A stretch of 64,000 nucleotides of DNA from Microbacterium kyungheense (GCF_006783905.1 NZ_VFPE01000009.1:18101-82100); one strand, 5' to 3'. Positions 26,208 through 35,363 are shown, counted from the first letter of the stretch. A program made the numbers and translations. Notes: generated from the sequence alone by a model not told the origin.

Positions 26208-27317
26208 GTGAAGCGCGAAACACCGCCCGCCGTGCCCGCTGCACCCGTGCTGTCGCCGAGTCTGCGCGTGCTGCTGACGCTCGCCGCCGCGGCGGTGGTG
26301 CTGGCCGGTGTGTACGTCGCACGCGGGGTGTTCGGCCCCCTGGCGCTCGCGATCGTGCTCGTCATCATCTGCGAACCGGCCCGCCGCCCGCTGCAGCGGC
26401 TGGGCTGGCCCCGCTGGGCCGGCACGACGGCGGTCATCGTCGTCGCCTACCTGGTGCTGCTGGGGATGGCCGCGCTGCTGTGGGTCGCCGGAACCCAGTT
26501 CGCGGTCCTCGTCGCCGACTACGCCGACAAGCTCCGCGCGAGCGCCGACGACGTGATCGCGTGGCTGCAGTCCGTCGGACTCGACCAGCAGGCGGCCGAT
26601 GCCACGGCCTCCGCGCTGGACCCGACGGCGATCGTCGGCGTGGTGTCGAGTCTCGGTGGCACGGTCATCAGCATCGCGACCGCACTGTTCTTCGTGTTCG
26701 CGTACGTGATCTTCATGGCCGCCGACGCCGCGCGCTACGGCGAGGCGGAGCGCGTGTTCGGCGCCGAGCGCCGGCCGGTCATCCAGCGGGCACGCGGCTT
26801 CAACACCGGCGTGCGCCGGTACTACGTCGTCAACGCCACCTTCGGGGCGATCGTCGCGATCATCGACGGCCTCGCACTGTGGGCGCTGGGCGTTCCGGCG
26901 CCGGTCACGTGGGCGATCCTCGCGTTCGTCACCAACTTCATCCCCAACATCGGCTTCGTGATCGGGCTCATCCCACCCGCCGTGCTCGCGTTCGTCGTCG
27001 GCGGCTGGCCGATGCTGCTCGCCGTGATCGCGATCTACTGCGTCGTCAACGTGGTCCTGCAGGTGCTCGTCCAGCCGAAGTTCGTGAGCGACGCCGTCGA
27101 CCTCAGCCTCACGCTGAGCTTCTTCTCGGTGATCTTCTGGACGCTGGTCATCGGCCCCCTCGGTGCGATCCTGTCCATTCCGCTGACCTTGTTCGTACGC
27201 GCTCTCGTGCTCGAGGGCGATCCCGGATCCACGTGGCTGCGGTGGCTCTCGGGCGACCGCGGCGCGACCCCTCAAGCGGCCGCGCGCGCCGCTCAGACCG
27301 CAGGGAGGCGGCCATGA
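26208..27317 (+). CDS. AI-2E family transporter (PF01594-type permease)
   Basis: 369-residue membrane protein with seven to eight helices. The N-terminal pair of helices and the family segment FVTNFIPNIGFVIGLIPPAVLA near residue 245 are diagnostic. Despite the family name, most members are general permeases, some with sodium/proton antiport activity, so a quorum-sensing role should not be assumed. It overlaps the DUF998-like gene by 4 bp (ATGA). A second pair of the same two families occurs at 45.7-48.0 kb. Confidence 0.9.
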   Translation: MKRETPPAVPAAPVLSPSLRVLLTLAAAAVVLAGVYVARGVFGPLALAIVLVIICEPARRPLQRLGWPRWAGTTAVIVVAYLVLLGMAALLWVAGTQFAVLVADYADKLRASADDVIAWLQSVGLDQQAADATASALDPTAIVGVVSSLGGTVISIATALFFVFAYVIFMAADAARYGEAERVFGAERRPVIQRARGFNTGVRRYYVVNATFGAIVAIIDGLALWALGVPAPVTWAILAFVTNFIPNIGFVIGLIPPAVLAFVVGGWPMLLAVIAIYCVVNVVLQVLVQPKFVSDAVDLSLTLSFFSVIFWTLVIGPLGAILSIPLTLFVRALVLEGDPGSTWLRWLSGDRGATPQAAARAAQTAGRRP

Positions 27318-28426
27318 CCCAGACCCCGATCGAGAAGGTGGATGCCGGCGGCCCGGCGCCCTCGGTGCAGCCGCAGGAGGACACCCGGCGCGAGGCGGCG
27401 GCAGCGCGCCTGCTCGATTCCTCCACGGAGCGGGGTCTGGAGTCCCTGGCACTCGGCGTCGGCACGATCGCGTTCGTCGTCGCGGCACTGGTGGCGCTCG
27501 TGGTCTTCGGACTGCAGTCGGCGCCCATCGCCGGCCCGGGGTCGATCGGGCAGTACGCCGCCGTCGCCTCCGGCGTCGCCGCGCTGCTCGCCGTCGTCGC
27601 CGGCCGGTTCGTGCTGCGCCAGAGCGGACGCCACCGAACCCCCCTGCGATTCGTCGACTACGTCGACATCGCCGCCCTCGCGTTCGCGCACGCGGTGATC
27701 GCCGTCCTCGGCTGGACGCTGCTGGCCGTCATCCTCGAGCAGTCGTTCCTCGGCGCCGAGGTGTTCGCCCTCCCCGTCCTGGTGCTCGCCGGCGCGACCG
27801 CCGCGCTGAGCGCCTACGTCGCGTTCTACTCGGCCACCCACATGGACCTGCAGCTGCTCGCGGTCGTGCTGGCCGTCTTCCTCGTGCTCGGCGTCGTGGC
27901 CAGCATGATGACGGCGAGCGATGCGGACTGGTGGAAAGACAACCTCAGCGCTCTCGGCATGTCGTCGAACGCCTCGTCGTGGGCGTTCAACATCACGATC
28001 ATCGTCGCCGGCGTGCTGGTGACCACGCTCGCCCGCTACGCGACGCGAGGCATCCCGACAGCGGACGAGAAGGGCATGCGGTGGGTGCGGACGCTGCTCG
28101 TCGTGGTCGGCGTCTTCCTCGCCTGCGTCGGCATCTTCCACGTCGACGACTTCTTCCTCGTCCACAACACCGTGGCGACGGGAATGGTGGTCGCCTATGC
28201 CGCGCTCGTGGTCATGCTGCCGCGATGGATCCCAGGGATGCCGCGAGCCTTCTACGCGGTCGGCTGGGTGTTCCTGGCGGTCACCGTGGTGCTCGGCATC
28301 CTGTTCGGCGTCGGCTACTACACGCTGACCGCGGTGGAGCTCGTCGCCGGCATCCTCATCTTCTCGTGGATCGTGCTGTTCATCCGCAACGCGGCGGCAC
28401 TCGAGCAGGACGCGCGCCGGGCCTGA
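27314..28426 (+). CDS. DUF998-like multi-helix membrane protein
   Basis: 370 residues. An N-terminal cytoplasmic tail of 40 residues is followed by about eight helices. It is a clear paralogue of the protein at 46883-47977: both contain DWW..LS.LG..SSW.FN..II.AG.LVTT and end in VGY..LTA.E......IF.WI..FIR. The region around residues 195-330 resembles DUF998 (frhA-like) membrane proteins. Function unknown. Translationally coupled to the AI-2E permease upstream and followed after 2 bp by a potassium channel gene. Confidence 0.75.
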   Translation: MTQTPIEKVDAGGPAPSVQPQEDTRREAAAARLLDSSTERGLESLALGVGTIAFVVAALVALVVFGLQSAPIAGPGSIGQYAAVASGVAALLAVVAGRFVLRQSGRHRTPLRFVDYVDIAALAFAHAVIAVLGWTLLAVILEQSFLGAEVFALPVLVLAGATAALSAYVAFYSATHMDLQLLAVVLAVFLVLGVVASMMTASDADWWKDNLSALGMSSNASSWAFNITIIVAGVLVTTLARYATRGIPTADEKGMRWVRTLLVVVGVFLACVGIFHVDDFFLVHNTVATGMVVAYAALVVMLPRWIPGMPRAFYAVGWVFLAVTVVLGILFGVGYYTLTAVELVAGILIFSWIVLFIRNAAALEQDARRA

Positions 28427-28428
28427 GC

Positions 28429-29220
28429 ATGAACGAGCAGACGTGGCATCGGCGCACCGAGGTGCCGCTGATGATCGCGGGGTTCGCGTACCTCGTCGCC
28501 TTCTCGTGGCGCGTGATCGCCGACCTGCAGGGACCGCCGCGCGTGATCGCCGACGTGGTCATCGCCGTCACGTGGGCGATGTTCATCGCGGACTACCTGA
28601 CGCGGCTGTTCCTCGCGAAGCAGCGCTGGATCTGGTTCCGCACGCACCTGTTCGCGCTGGTCTTCGCGCTCATCCCGGTGCTGCGCCTGGTGCGCCTGCT
28701 GCAGGTGCTGACGAAGCTGCCCGGCATGAAGCCCACGCGCGGCGCGCTGCTGCGCACCCAGATCATCGTCTACGGCGCGGGTGCCTCGGTGCTGCTCGTG
28801 TTCGTCGCCTCGCTCGCCGTGCTCGAAGCCGAGCGCGAGTCCCCCGAGGCCACCATCACGACGTTCGGCATCGCCCTGTGGTGGTCGTGCGTGACGGTCA
28901 CGACGACCGGATTCGGCGACTACACGCCGGTCACAGCAGCCGGCCGCTGGGTCGGCGTCGGCCTGATGCTCGGCGGCGTCGCCTTGGCGGGTGTCATCAC
29001 CGCGACCCTGGCGTCGTGGGTGGTCGAGCGGGGCACCCGCAACAACGACGCCGACGAACCCGCCACCCGTGCCCAGATGCGCGAGCTCATGGCGCGCATC
29101 GACCAGCTGACGGCCGCGCGCGACGGCGACGTCCCGTCCGCCGGGGCTGACGGGAATCGTCCCTCGGGAGGCGCGACCGCACCGGATGCCGCCGACGGGC
29201 CGCCCGAGCGGCGGCCCTGA
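28429..29220 (+). CDS. Potassium channel family protein (voltage-gated-like, 6 TM)
   Basis: 263-residue ion channel. Four helices are followed by the pore: ALWWSCVTVTTTGFGDYTP holds the selectivity filter TTGFGD at residues 159-164. The fourth helix, LIPVLRLVRLLQVLTKLP, has spaced arginines like a voltage-sensor S4 but fewer charges. GFGD instead of GYGD is common and still potassium selective. The C-terminal 60 residues are a short helix plus a disordered tail. ATG 28429 begins 2 bp after the upstream stop, so it is the third gene of the operon. Confidence 0.9.
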   Translation: MNEQTWHRRTEVPLMIAGFAYLVAFSWRVIADLQGPPRVIADVVIAVTWAMFIADYLTRLFLAKQRWIWFRTHLFALVFALIPVLRLVRLLQVLTKLPGMKPTRGALLRTQIIVYGAGASVLLVFVASLAVLEAERESPEATITTFGIALWWSCVTVTTTGFGDYTPVTAAGRWVGVGLMLGGVALAGVITATLASWVVERGTRNNDADEPATRAQMRELMARIDQLTAARDGDVPSAGADGNRPSGGATAPDAADGPPERRP

Positions 29221-29226
29221 CCCGGG

Positions 29227-30234
29227 CTACTGGACCGGGATCTCGACGCCCTGCTCGGCATCCACGACCACGCCGACGAACGACGGGATGACCTTCGACA
29301 GCGACTCGCGGAGGTCGTCGACCGGCGGCGTCGTGCCGCCACTGGTGCGGACGCCCACGGTCGCCGTCGTCCCCGACCACGTGACGCCCGACACGACCGC
29401 CCCCTCGTCGCCCGCGACCCATTGCGCCGCCGTCTGCTGGATCGCCACCGACCATCGGGCCAGCGCGACCGAGGCCGCGGAGTTGAAGGCGAGGGGGATC
29501 GACACGATGACGGTCAGCACGGTCACGATCACGTAGGCGCGGCGGCGGTTCGCCACGCGGGACGACCCCGGGTCGCGTGCGTAGCCGGCGAGGGTGAAGA
29601 CGATGCTGCCCGCGATCACGAGGGCGAACACGTTGGACAGGAACAGCCACAGCGCGCCGAGCGCGTCCGCCCACAGGCCCTGCCCCGCGCAGACGCCGAC
29701 CACGCCCAGCGGCGGCACGAGCGAGATCGCGATCGCGACACCGGGCAGCACCGCGCTGAGGTCGCGGCGGCACATCGCGAAGCCGCCCGCGAAGCCGGTC
29801 GCCAGTGCGGCGACGAGGTCCATGAAGCTCGGCGAGGTGCGGCCGAGCACCTGCGAGTTCGTCTCCAGGCTCTCGGGTGTCGCGACGAAGAGCGAGAACG
29901 CGAGGCCGAGGACGATCACGATGCCCAGCCCGAGCAGCACCCACAGGATCGACCGCACGACGAGGCTCAGATGGCCGGTGACGATGCCGAGCGCGATGCC
30001 GAGGATGGGCGTCCCCAGCGGGGCGATGATCATCGCCCCGATGACGGTCGCCGTCGAGTCGGTCAGCACGCCGGCGATCGCGACGATGCCCGCCAGCACC
30101 AGCATGATGAGGAATCCGCTGCGCTTGCCCGCCCGGTCTCCCGAGCCGAGGTCGAGCGCCTCCGTGACCTCGGCGGCGGTCTGACGCTGCGACGGCGGAA
30201 TGAGGTTCCGCAGCATCTCTGAAGGCGTTGCCAT
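29227..30234 (-). CDS. DUF389 domain membrane protein
   Basis: 335-residue membrane protein of the DUF389 family, whose function is unknown. After a 35-residue tail come six or more helices with the family core VLTDSTATVIGAMIIAPLGTPILG and, later, AIAISLVPPLGVVGVC. The C-terminal 75 residues form an extracytoplasmic domain. ATG 30234. Convergent, almost end to end, with the potassium channel gene. Confidence 0.88.
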   Translation of the reverse strand: MATPSEMLRNLIPPSQRQTAAEVTEALDLGSGDRAGKRSGFLIMLVLAGIVAIAGVLTDSTATVIGAMIIAPLGTPILGIALGIVTGHLSLVVRSILWVLLGLGIVIVLGLAFSLFVATPESLETNSQVLGRTSPSFMDLVAALATGFAGGFAMCRRDLSAVLPGVAIAISLVPPLGVVGVCAGQGLWADALGALWLFLSNVFALVIAGSIVFTLAGYARDPGSSRVANRRRAYVIVTVLTVIVSIPLAFNSAASVALARWSVAIQQTAAQWVAGDEGAVVSGVTWSGTTATVGVRTSGGTTPPVDDLRESLSKVIPSFVGVVVDAEQGVEIPVQ

Positions 30235-30294
30235 GGGCACATCATGGCGCAGAACGCGCGCTCGAGCGGGGCCATTCGAGTCGCGCCGCGACGA

Positions 30295-30325
30295 CGGAGG
30301 CCGCACCCGTCGGGTGCGGCCTCCG
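30295..30325 (-). terminator. Hairpin terminator after the SHOCT operon
   Basis: CGGAGGCCGCACCC (30295-30308) pairs perfectly with GGGTGCGGCCTCCG (30312-30325) around a 3-base loop, 20 bp beyond the stop of the minus-strand SHOCT gene. Confidence 0.85.
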
Positions 30326-30345
30326 CGTGTTCGGTCAGGCGGATG

Positions 30346-30702
30346 TCAGGACAGCAGCTTCGCCTTCGCGGCGGCGAACTCCTCATCCGACAGGATGCCC
30401 TGTGCGTGGAGCTGAGCCAGCTGATTGATCTTCGCCATCAGGTCGTCTCCGCCCGCGGCCGGCGCTGCCGGAGCCGGAGCGGGGGCGGCGTACTGGGCGT
30501 TCGCGACGGCCTGGGCCGCCGCGGCATCCATGGCGGCCTGCTGCTGCTGGGCCTCGTAGGCCTGCTGCTCCTGTCGCTCGTACGCCTTCTGCTGCTGGTG
30601 ACCGGCGACGGCGCCCGAGACGGCGGTCGCCGTTCCCGCAACGACGGCGGTGCGAGCGGCCATGCCGATCAGGCCGGGACGGCCGAATCTTCCGAGTGGC
30701 AT
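30346..30702 (-). CDS. SHOCT domain protein
   Basis: 118 residues. N-terminal Gly/Ala-rich hydrophobic segment (residues 10-34), then a Gln-rich stretch (QQQKAYERQEQQAYEAQQQQ), an Ala/Pro linker and a C-terminal SHOCT motif (LAQLHAQGILSDEEFAAAKAKLL). SHOCT is a short helical module thought to aid oligomerisation. Third gene of the operon 31539 to 30346, 11 bp after the DUF6325-type gene. Confidence 0.85.
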   Translation of the reverse strand: MPLGRFGRPGLIGMAARTAVVAGTATAVSGAVAGHQQQKAYERQEQQAYEAQQQQAAMDAAAAQAVANAQYAAPAPAPAAPAAGGDDLMAKINQLAQLHAQGILSDEEFAAAKAKLLS

Positions 30703-30713
30703 GTCTTCCTCCT

Positions 30714-31130
30714 TCAGTCGGCGTTCTCAGCGAGGAACGCGTTGACGATGGGCGCCGGAACGCCCTCGCGGGCGATCACGGCGCCGCCGGCCTCGTACAG
30801 CCGGGATGCGAACGCCTTCGCCCAGAGCAGCTCGATGACGAGGATCGCCGCCGACGTGCCCGGCTCAAGGCCGTCCGCGAGTGCCAGGATGTCCTCCTCG
30901 CCGGCGAGTCCTTCGAGGTCGAGCGAGGGCACGTCGCTCTCGATCGTGTCGGACAGCTCGAGGATCTCCAGCTCGCCCTCGGGCGAACGTCGCACGAACA
31001 CGAGGTCGAGGACGTTCACGGTGCCCGCGGCGACGAGGTCGTCGATGGCCTGCAGCACAGCCGGGCCCGGGCGGTCGCCTTCGAACCCGATCGCGTAGAA
31101 CTCGATGGGCCCGTAGTCGAAGTCAGTCAT
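30714..31130 (-). CDS. DUF6325/DUF1269-like small protein
   Basis: 138 residues, soluble. The pattern GPIEFYAIGFEGDRPGPAVLQAIDDLVAAGTVNVLDLVFVRR, followed by acidic repeats and LLWAKAFASRLYEAGGAVIAREGVPAP, matches the small actinobacterial family DUF6325, related to the membrane-associated DUF1269. Function unknown. It sits between two SHOCT proteins, 25 bp downstream of the first. Confidence 0.78.
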   Translation of the reverse strand: MTDFDYGPIEFYAIGFEGDRPGPAVLQAIDDLVAAGTVNVLDLVFVRRSPEGELEILELSDTIESDVPSLDLEGLAGEEDILALADGLEPGTSAAILVIELLWAKAFASRLYEAGGAVIAREGVPAPIVNAFLAENAD

Positions 31131-31155
31131 GTCTTCTCCGTTCCGATCAGGGCTC

Positions 31156-31539
31156 TCAGGCCGAGAGCGCCTTCGCCTTCAGTGAGTCGAACTCGGCCTG
31201 CGTGATCGTGCCTGCGTCCAGCAGCGCCTTGGCCTTCGCGACCTCGTCGGCCGGGCTGGCCGCGGTGCCCGCCGTCTGGCGGATGTAGTCCTGCTGCGCC
31301 GCCTGCAGCGCACGCGCCTGCGCGATCGAGCGCTCCTGCATGCCCTTGCCGCGGGCGATGAGGTACACCAGCGCCGTGAGGAACGGAACGAAGATGAGGA
31401 AGAGGATCCACACCGCCTTCCACCACCCGTTCAGCTTCTCGTCGCGGAACAGGTCGCCGATGATCGAGAAGATGACCATCAGGTAGGCGACGAAGACGAA
31501 GACCCAGAAGATCCACGCGAGAAGGTCCCAGAAACCCAT
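31156..31539 (-). CDS. PLDNc/SHOCT membrane protein
   Basis: 127 residues. Two helices (LLAWIFWVFVFVAYLMVIF and WWKAVWILFLIFVPFLTALVYLI) joined by a short polar loop form a phospholipase D nuclease N-terminal-like membrane anchor. A coiled stretch and a C-terminal SHOCT motif (KALLDAGTITQAEFDSLKAKAL) follow. First gene of the three-gene operon. ATG 31539. An inverted repeat lies about 80 bp upstream. Confidence 0.85.
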   Translation of the reverse strand: MGFWDLLAWIFWVFVFVAYLMVIFSIIGDLFRDEKLNGWWKAVWILFLIFVPFLTALVYLIARGKGMQERSIAQARALQAAQQDYIRQTAGTAASPADEVAKAKALLDAGTITQAEFDSLKAKALSA

Positions 31540-31620
31540 AAGCGGTACGCCAATCTGTCGGACGGGCCCCACAGCCCGTCGCTGCAACGAAGGGAACAGC
31601 GCATCGCGCGCCGTTCTTGT

Positions 31621-31705
31621 CGCGACACTACTCCCAACGTGTCGCGGAGGGCATCACTCGAAAAGGGCGATTATCCGGATGCCCCGAGCGTTCCCGTTCC
31701 GGATA
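31621..31705. promoter_or_regulatory. Two inverted repeats upstream of the SHOCT operon
   Basis: CGCGACAC-N10-GTGTCGCG (31621-31628, 31639-31646) and TATCCGGA-N18-TCCGGATA (31672-31679, 31698-31705). The first may be an operator for the SHOCT operon; the second lies close to the 3' end of the ABC gene. No regulator is identified. Confidence 0.4.
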
Positions 31706-31747
31706 CCAGGCGTTCCGCGGCGCCGGGGCCGCCGGCATCCACCTCTC

Positions 31748-33583
31748 TCAGGACTCCCGCAGGACCATGGCTTCTTCGAGGGTCGGCGCGACCTCGTCGA
31801 CGGCGGCGGGGATGCCGCCGAGCGCCTCGCGCACACGGTCGGGCGCGACGCCGGCGACGCGCACCGTGCGGCCCGCCAGCATCGTCGGGAGCCCGGCTTC
31901 TCCGAGCGCCGTGAACGCCCGCTGCCACTCGGGCGTCGTCACCACGACGGCCGTCACCCCCGCGGTGAGCTCGGCCGCCGAGCCGAGCCCCAGCAGCCGC
32001 CCCTGCGACAGGAGAGCGAGGCGCGTGCACTGCTCGGCCTCTTGCATGTAGTGCGTCGTGACGATCACACCGCGTCCGGCCTCGGCCTGCGCGTGGATGG
32101 TGTCCCACAGCCGTGCGCGCGAGAGCGGGTCCACGCCCGACGTGGGCTCGTCCAGCACGAGCAGCTCGGGCTCATGGGCGAGCGCCAGCGTGAACGCCAG
32201 CTGACGCTGCCGCCCGAGCCCGATCGAGCCCACGGTCTCGCGCTCGACCTCGGCGAGCGACGCCGGCAGGTGCGGCCGCGGCATCCGGTACACGCGCGCG
32301 AAGAACTCGGCGTTCTCGTCGACGCTGATGGTGCGGTACAGCCCGAGGCCCTGCGGCACGTACCCGAGGCGTTCCCGCGAGGCCGCGTCCGGTGCCCGCC
32401 CGAAGAGCTCGACCGTGCCGGCGTCGGGGGCATCGAGCCCGATGAGGGCGCGCAGGAACGTCGTCTTGCCGGCGCCGTTCGCACCGATGAGGCCCACGAT
32501 CTCGCCGGTGGACACGTCGAGGCTGACGTCGTCGACGGCCAGCTGCGACCCGAACCGCCGAGTGACGCCGCGTCCGGCCGCCACGACCGCCCCGGCGACG
32601 GGACCGTCGTGGCGGGTGGCCGAGGGACCGGGCTCGCGCTCGTGCGCGGGGCCGGACCGCTCACCGGGGTCGCGCGCGAGCGTGTAGGCGATGAGCGCGT
32701 CCTCGAGGTCGGGAGTGACCGCGCGCGGGGCGGGAGGCTCTGCCGGGGTGGGGGTGACGGCTGGGGTGCGGACGGCGGCGTCATCGGACGCGGCGGCGAT
32801 CCACTCGTGCCGGACGCGCCCGCGTCGCCACGAGTTCCACGACGGCGTGTCGCCCGGGTCCAGGGCGATGCGGCCCGGCAGCGCTGCGACGATGCGGTCG
32901 GCCGTTCCCGCGGCGATCACGGCGCCGCGATCGAGGGCGGTCACCGACGCTGCGCGCGCGGCCTCGTCGAGGTACGTGGTGGCCATGAGCACCGCCCTGT
33001 CGGCCGCGGCCGTCGCCGCGATGAGGCGCCACAGCTCGACCCGGCTCACCGGGTCGACGCCGGTGCTGGGCTCGTCGAGCAGCACGAGCCGCGGCTCGTG
33101 CAGGATCGCGAGGACGAACCCGAGCTTCTGCCGCATGCCGCCCGACAGGTCCCAGCCGAGGCGGTCGCGCGCCGCCGTGAGCCCGGCGCGCTGGAGCAGC
33201 TCGTCCGAGCGCCGGCGGACGCGCGACGCCGACATGCGGAACGACTGGCCGACGAACGCGATGTTCTCGGCGACGCTCAGGCTGTTCCACACGCCCGAGG
33301 TGGACGGCTGATATCCGATCTCGGCCTTCGACAGCGTGCGCACGGCGCCGGCCGACGGGGTGATCCGCCGGGCCAGCACCCGCAGGAGCGTCGACTTGCC
33401 CGCGCCGTCGCCGCCGACGACGGCGGTGACCTGCCCGGCCGGCACGTCCAGGGTGACCTCGTCGAGCGCCACGGTGTCGCCGAAGGCGACCCGGATGCCC
33501 TCCACGCCGACGTCGATCGCCGTCGCAGCGCTCGCGCCCGCGCCGGCGGCGCGCGTGCGCCGCGTGGCGCCTGCGCCGCTCAT
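31748..33583 (-). CDS. ABC transporter protein with two fused ATPase domains
   Basis: 611-residue cytoplasmic protein with two complete ABC domains. Domain 1: Walker A GGDGAGKS, signature LSGGMRQKL, Walker B LVLLDEPSTGVDP. Domain 2: Walker A GANGAGKT, a degenerate signature (GLGRQRQL) and LLVLDEPTSGVDP. A 70-residue linker rich in Pro and Ala joins them. It pairs with the ABC-2 permease encoded just upstream (ATGA overlap). This corresponds to the YbhF type of exporter ATPase. Substrate unknown; drugs are likely. Control probably lies with the divergent TetR protein. Confidence 0.9.
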   Translation of the reverse strand: MSGAGATRRTRAAGAGASAATAIDVGVEGIRVAFGDTVALDEVTLDVPAGQVTAVVGGDGAGKSTLLRVLARRITPSAGAVRTLSKAEIGYQPSTSGVWNSLSVAENIAFVGQSFRMSASRVRRRSDELLQRAGLTAARDRLGWDLSGGMRQKLGFVLAILHEPRLVLLDEPSTGVDPVSRVELWRLIAATAAADRAVLMATTYLDEAARAASVTALDRGAVIAAGTADRIVAALPGRIALDPGDTPSWNSWRRGRVRHEWIAAASDDAAVRTPAVTPTPAEPPAPRAVTPDLEDALIAYTLARDPGERSGPAHEREPGPSATRHDGPVAGAVVAAGRGVTRRFGSQLAVDDVSLDVSTGEIVGLIGANGAGKTTFLRALIGLDAPDAGTVELFGRAPDAASRERLGYVPQGLGLYRTISVDENAEFFARVYRMPRPHLPASLAEVERETVGSIGLGRQRQLAFTLALAHEPELLVLDEPTSGVDPLSRARLWDTIHAQAEAGRGVIVTTHYMQEAEQCTRLALLSQGRLLGLGSAAELTAGVTAVVVTTPEWQRAFTALGEAGLPTMLAGRTVRVAGVAPDRVREALGGIPAAVDEVAPTLEEAMVLRES

Positions 33584-34662
33584 CGATGCGCTCCGTGGCG
33601 GCGAGGCTTCGCGGGCGTGATGCCCGCGTGCAGCCGCAGCACCGCGAGGCCGAAGAGCACGATCGCCATCACCAGGAGGATCGTGAGAGGCAGCCACAGC
33701 GAGTCCCACCCGGCCCCGCGCAGCATGACGCCCTGCGACACCATCGTGAAGTAGGTGAGGGGCAGCAGGTAGCCGATCCACCGCACACCGGCGGCCATCG
33801 CGTCGAGCGGGAAGATCATGCCCGAGAGCAGGATCTGCGGCAGCAGCAGCATCATGGCGCCCTGGATCGCCTGCCCCGAGGTCTTCGCGACCGTCGAGAT
33901 GAGCACACCCATCCCGAGCACCGCGAACAGGAACAGCGCCGCCCCGACGGCGAAGATCCACACGCTGCCGACGAACGGCACGCCGAACAGCCAGATGCCG
34001 AGCACGGTGATCAGCACCATGTCGAGCGATGCGAGCAGGAAGTACGGGCTGATCTTGCCGAGGATGACGCTGGTGGCCTTGAGCGGCATGACCGCGAGCT
34101 GCTCGAAGGTGCCCGCCTCGCGCTCGCGCACCAGCCCGATGCTCGTGATGATCGTGCCGATGAACGTCAGGATGAGGCCGATGATCGCGGGCACCATCAC
34201 CCACGACGTCTTCAGGTCGGGGTTGAACAGCATCTCGATGTCGAGCTGGGGGCCCTGCGGGTTCTGCGCGAGCTGCGCGCTGAGCTGGGTGAACACGACC
34301 TGGGCGGACTGTGCGGCGAAGAGGTTCGACCCGTCGATGTAGACCGTGAACGAGGTGTCGTCCTCGGCGTAGATCGCGACGTTCGCGGTGCGATCCACCA
34401 GGGCCTCCTGCGCGTCGGCGGCGTCGCCGTCGACGTCGGTCGACACGACGTCGAGGTGATCGCTCAGCTCGTCGTTGTCGTCGATGAGGTCCTCGATCTG
34501 CTCCGCCTGCGCGCCGACCACGGTCACGCGGAGCGTCTCGACGGTGAAGTTCGCGGCGTAGCCGAAGATCACCAGCAGCAGGAGCGGCATGACGACGAGC
34601 ATCCCGAGGGTGAGACGGTCCCGCCGCAGCTCCTGGAACTCCTTGAGGAAGATGGCGCGCAT
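33580..34662 (-). CDS. ABC-2 type permease (YbhR/YbhS-like)
   Basis: 360-residue permease. One N-terminal helix (LGMLVVMPLLLLVIFGYAANF) is followed by an extracytoplasmic domain of about 130 residues and five C-terminal helices. The signature VREREAGTFEQLAVMPLKATSVILGK is the ABC-2 coupling segment. Only one permease gene is present, so it probably forms a homodimer. I chose ATG 34662 because the sequence ahead reads TTGCCA-N18-AATAAT and the start lies 6 bp beyond, which indicates a leaderless transcript. Confidence 0.9.
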   Translation of the reverse strand: MRAIFLKEFQELRRDRLTLGMLVVMPLLLLVIFGYAANFTVETLRVTVVGAQAEQIEDLIDDNDELSDHLDVVSTDVDGDAADAQEALVDRTANVAIYAEDDTSFTVYIDGSNLFAAQSAQVVFTQLSAQLAQNPQGPQLDIEMLFNPDLKTSWVMVPAIIGLILTFIGTIITSIGLVREREAGTFEQLAVMPLKATSVILGKISPYFLLASLDMVLITVLGIWLFGVPFVGSVWIFAVGAALFLFAVLGMGVLISTVAKTSGQAIQGAMMLLLPQILLSGMIFPLDAMAAGVRWIGYLLPLTYFTMVSQGVMLRGAGWDSLWLPLTILLVMAIVLFGLAVLRLHAGITPAKPRRHGAHR

Positions 34663-34668
34663 ACGCGC

Positions 34669-34721
34669 ATTATTCACCGTGCGACGAATTACTGGCAAGG
34701 GGTTCGTCGAGCCCCTACGCT
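34669..34721. promoter_or_regulatory. Divergent leaderless promoters of the exporter and TetR genes
   Basis: Minus strand: -10 AATAAT (34669-34674) with -35 TTGCCA 18 bp upstream, 6 bp from ATG 34662. Plus strand: -10 TACGCT (34716-34721), 6 bp from ATG 34728. The short shared interval is the likely binding region of the TetR protein. Confidence 0.65.
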
Positions 34722-34727
34722 GGGCCC

Positions 34728-35363
34728 ATGGCCGACCGCGATGCCACGGCTCCGCGCCGTCGCCGCGGCCGCCCCCGTGGCGGCCGGACCGAGGCGCGCG
34801 AGCAGATCCTCGCGGCGGCGGCGACGGAGTTCGGCGACCGCGGCTACGACGGCGCGACGATCCGCACGATCGCCGAACGTGCCGGCGTCGACTCGGCGCT
34901 CGTGCACCACTACTTCGGCACCAAGGCCGATCTGTTCGCGGCCGCCATCGACATCCCGATCAACCCGGCGAGCGCCATCCCCGAGGTGATCGGCACCGAT
35001 CTCGACACCGCCGGCGAGCGCCTCGTCCGCTTCGTCCTCGAACTGTGGGACCGCCCGGCGTTCCGCGACCGCGGTGTCGCGATGCTGCGCTCGGTGATCG
35101 GCAACCGCCGGACGGCCTCGCTCATGGTCGGCTTCGTCTCGCGGGAGCTCATCCGCCACATCGGCGAGCGCATCGCCCCGGGCGACGAAGGACGCACCCG
35201 CGCCTCGCTCGTCGCGAGCCAGGTCGTCGGCCTCATGGTCACGCGCTACGTGCTGGAGCTCGAGCCGATCGCCTCGACGCCCGTCGACGACCTCGTCGCC
35301 GCCATGGGCCCCAACCTCCAGCGCTACCTGACCGGCCCCCTGACCCCCGCCGCCTCCGCGTGA
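34728..35363 (+). CDS. TetR/AcrR family transcriptional regulator
   Basis: 211-residue repressor. A basic, Arg-rich N-terminal arm (residues 9-22) precedes the TetR helix-turn-helix (REQILAAAATEFGDRGYDGATIRTIAERAGVDSALVHHYFGTKADLF). The remaining helical domain binds the inducer. The C-terminal fold resembles TetR_C_18-type regulators. It is divergent from the ABC exporter and is expected to repress it, and perhaps itself, until the exporter substrate is bound. Leaderless ATG. Confidence 0.92.
   Translation: MADRDATAPRRRRGRPRGGRTEAREQILAAAATEFGDRGYDGATIRTIAERAGVDSALVHHYFGTKADLFAAAIDIPINPASAIPEVIGTDLDTAGERLVRFVLELWDRPAFRDRGVAMLRSVIGNRRTASLMVGFVSRELIRHIGERIAPGDEGRTRASLVASQVVGLMVTRYVLELEPIASTPVDDLVAAMGPNLQRYLTGPLTPAASA

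Noticed and set aside
26208..27317. Autoinducer-2 quorum-sensing exporter
   Set aside because: Membership in PF01594 does not establish AI-2 transport, and no luxS-like gene is in the window.
29221..29239. Hairpin CCCGG-N9-CCGGG between the convergent channel and DUF389 genes as a terminator
   Set aside because: Stem of only 5 bp, overlapping the coding end of DUF389; too weak to call.
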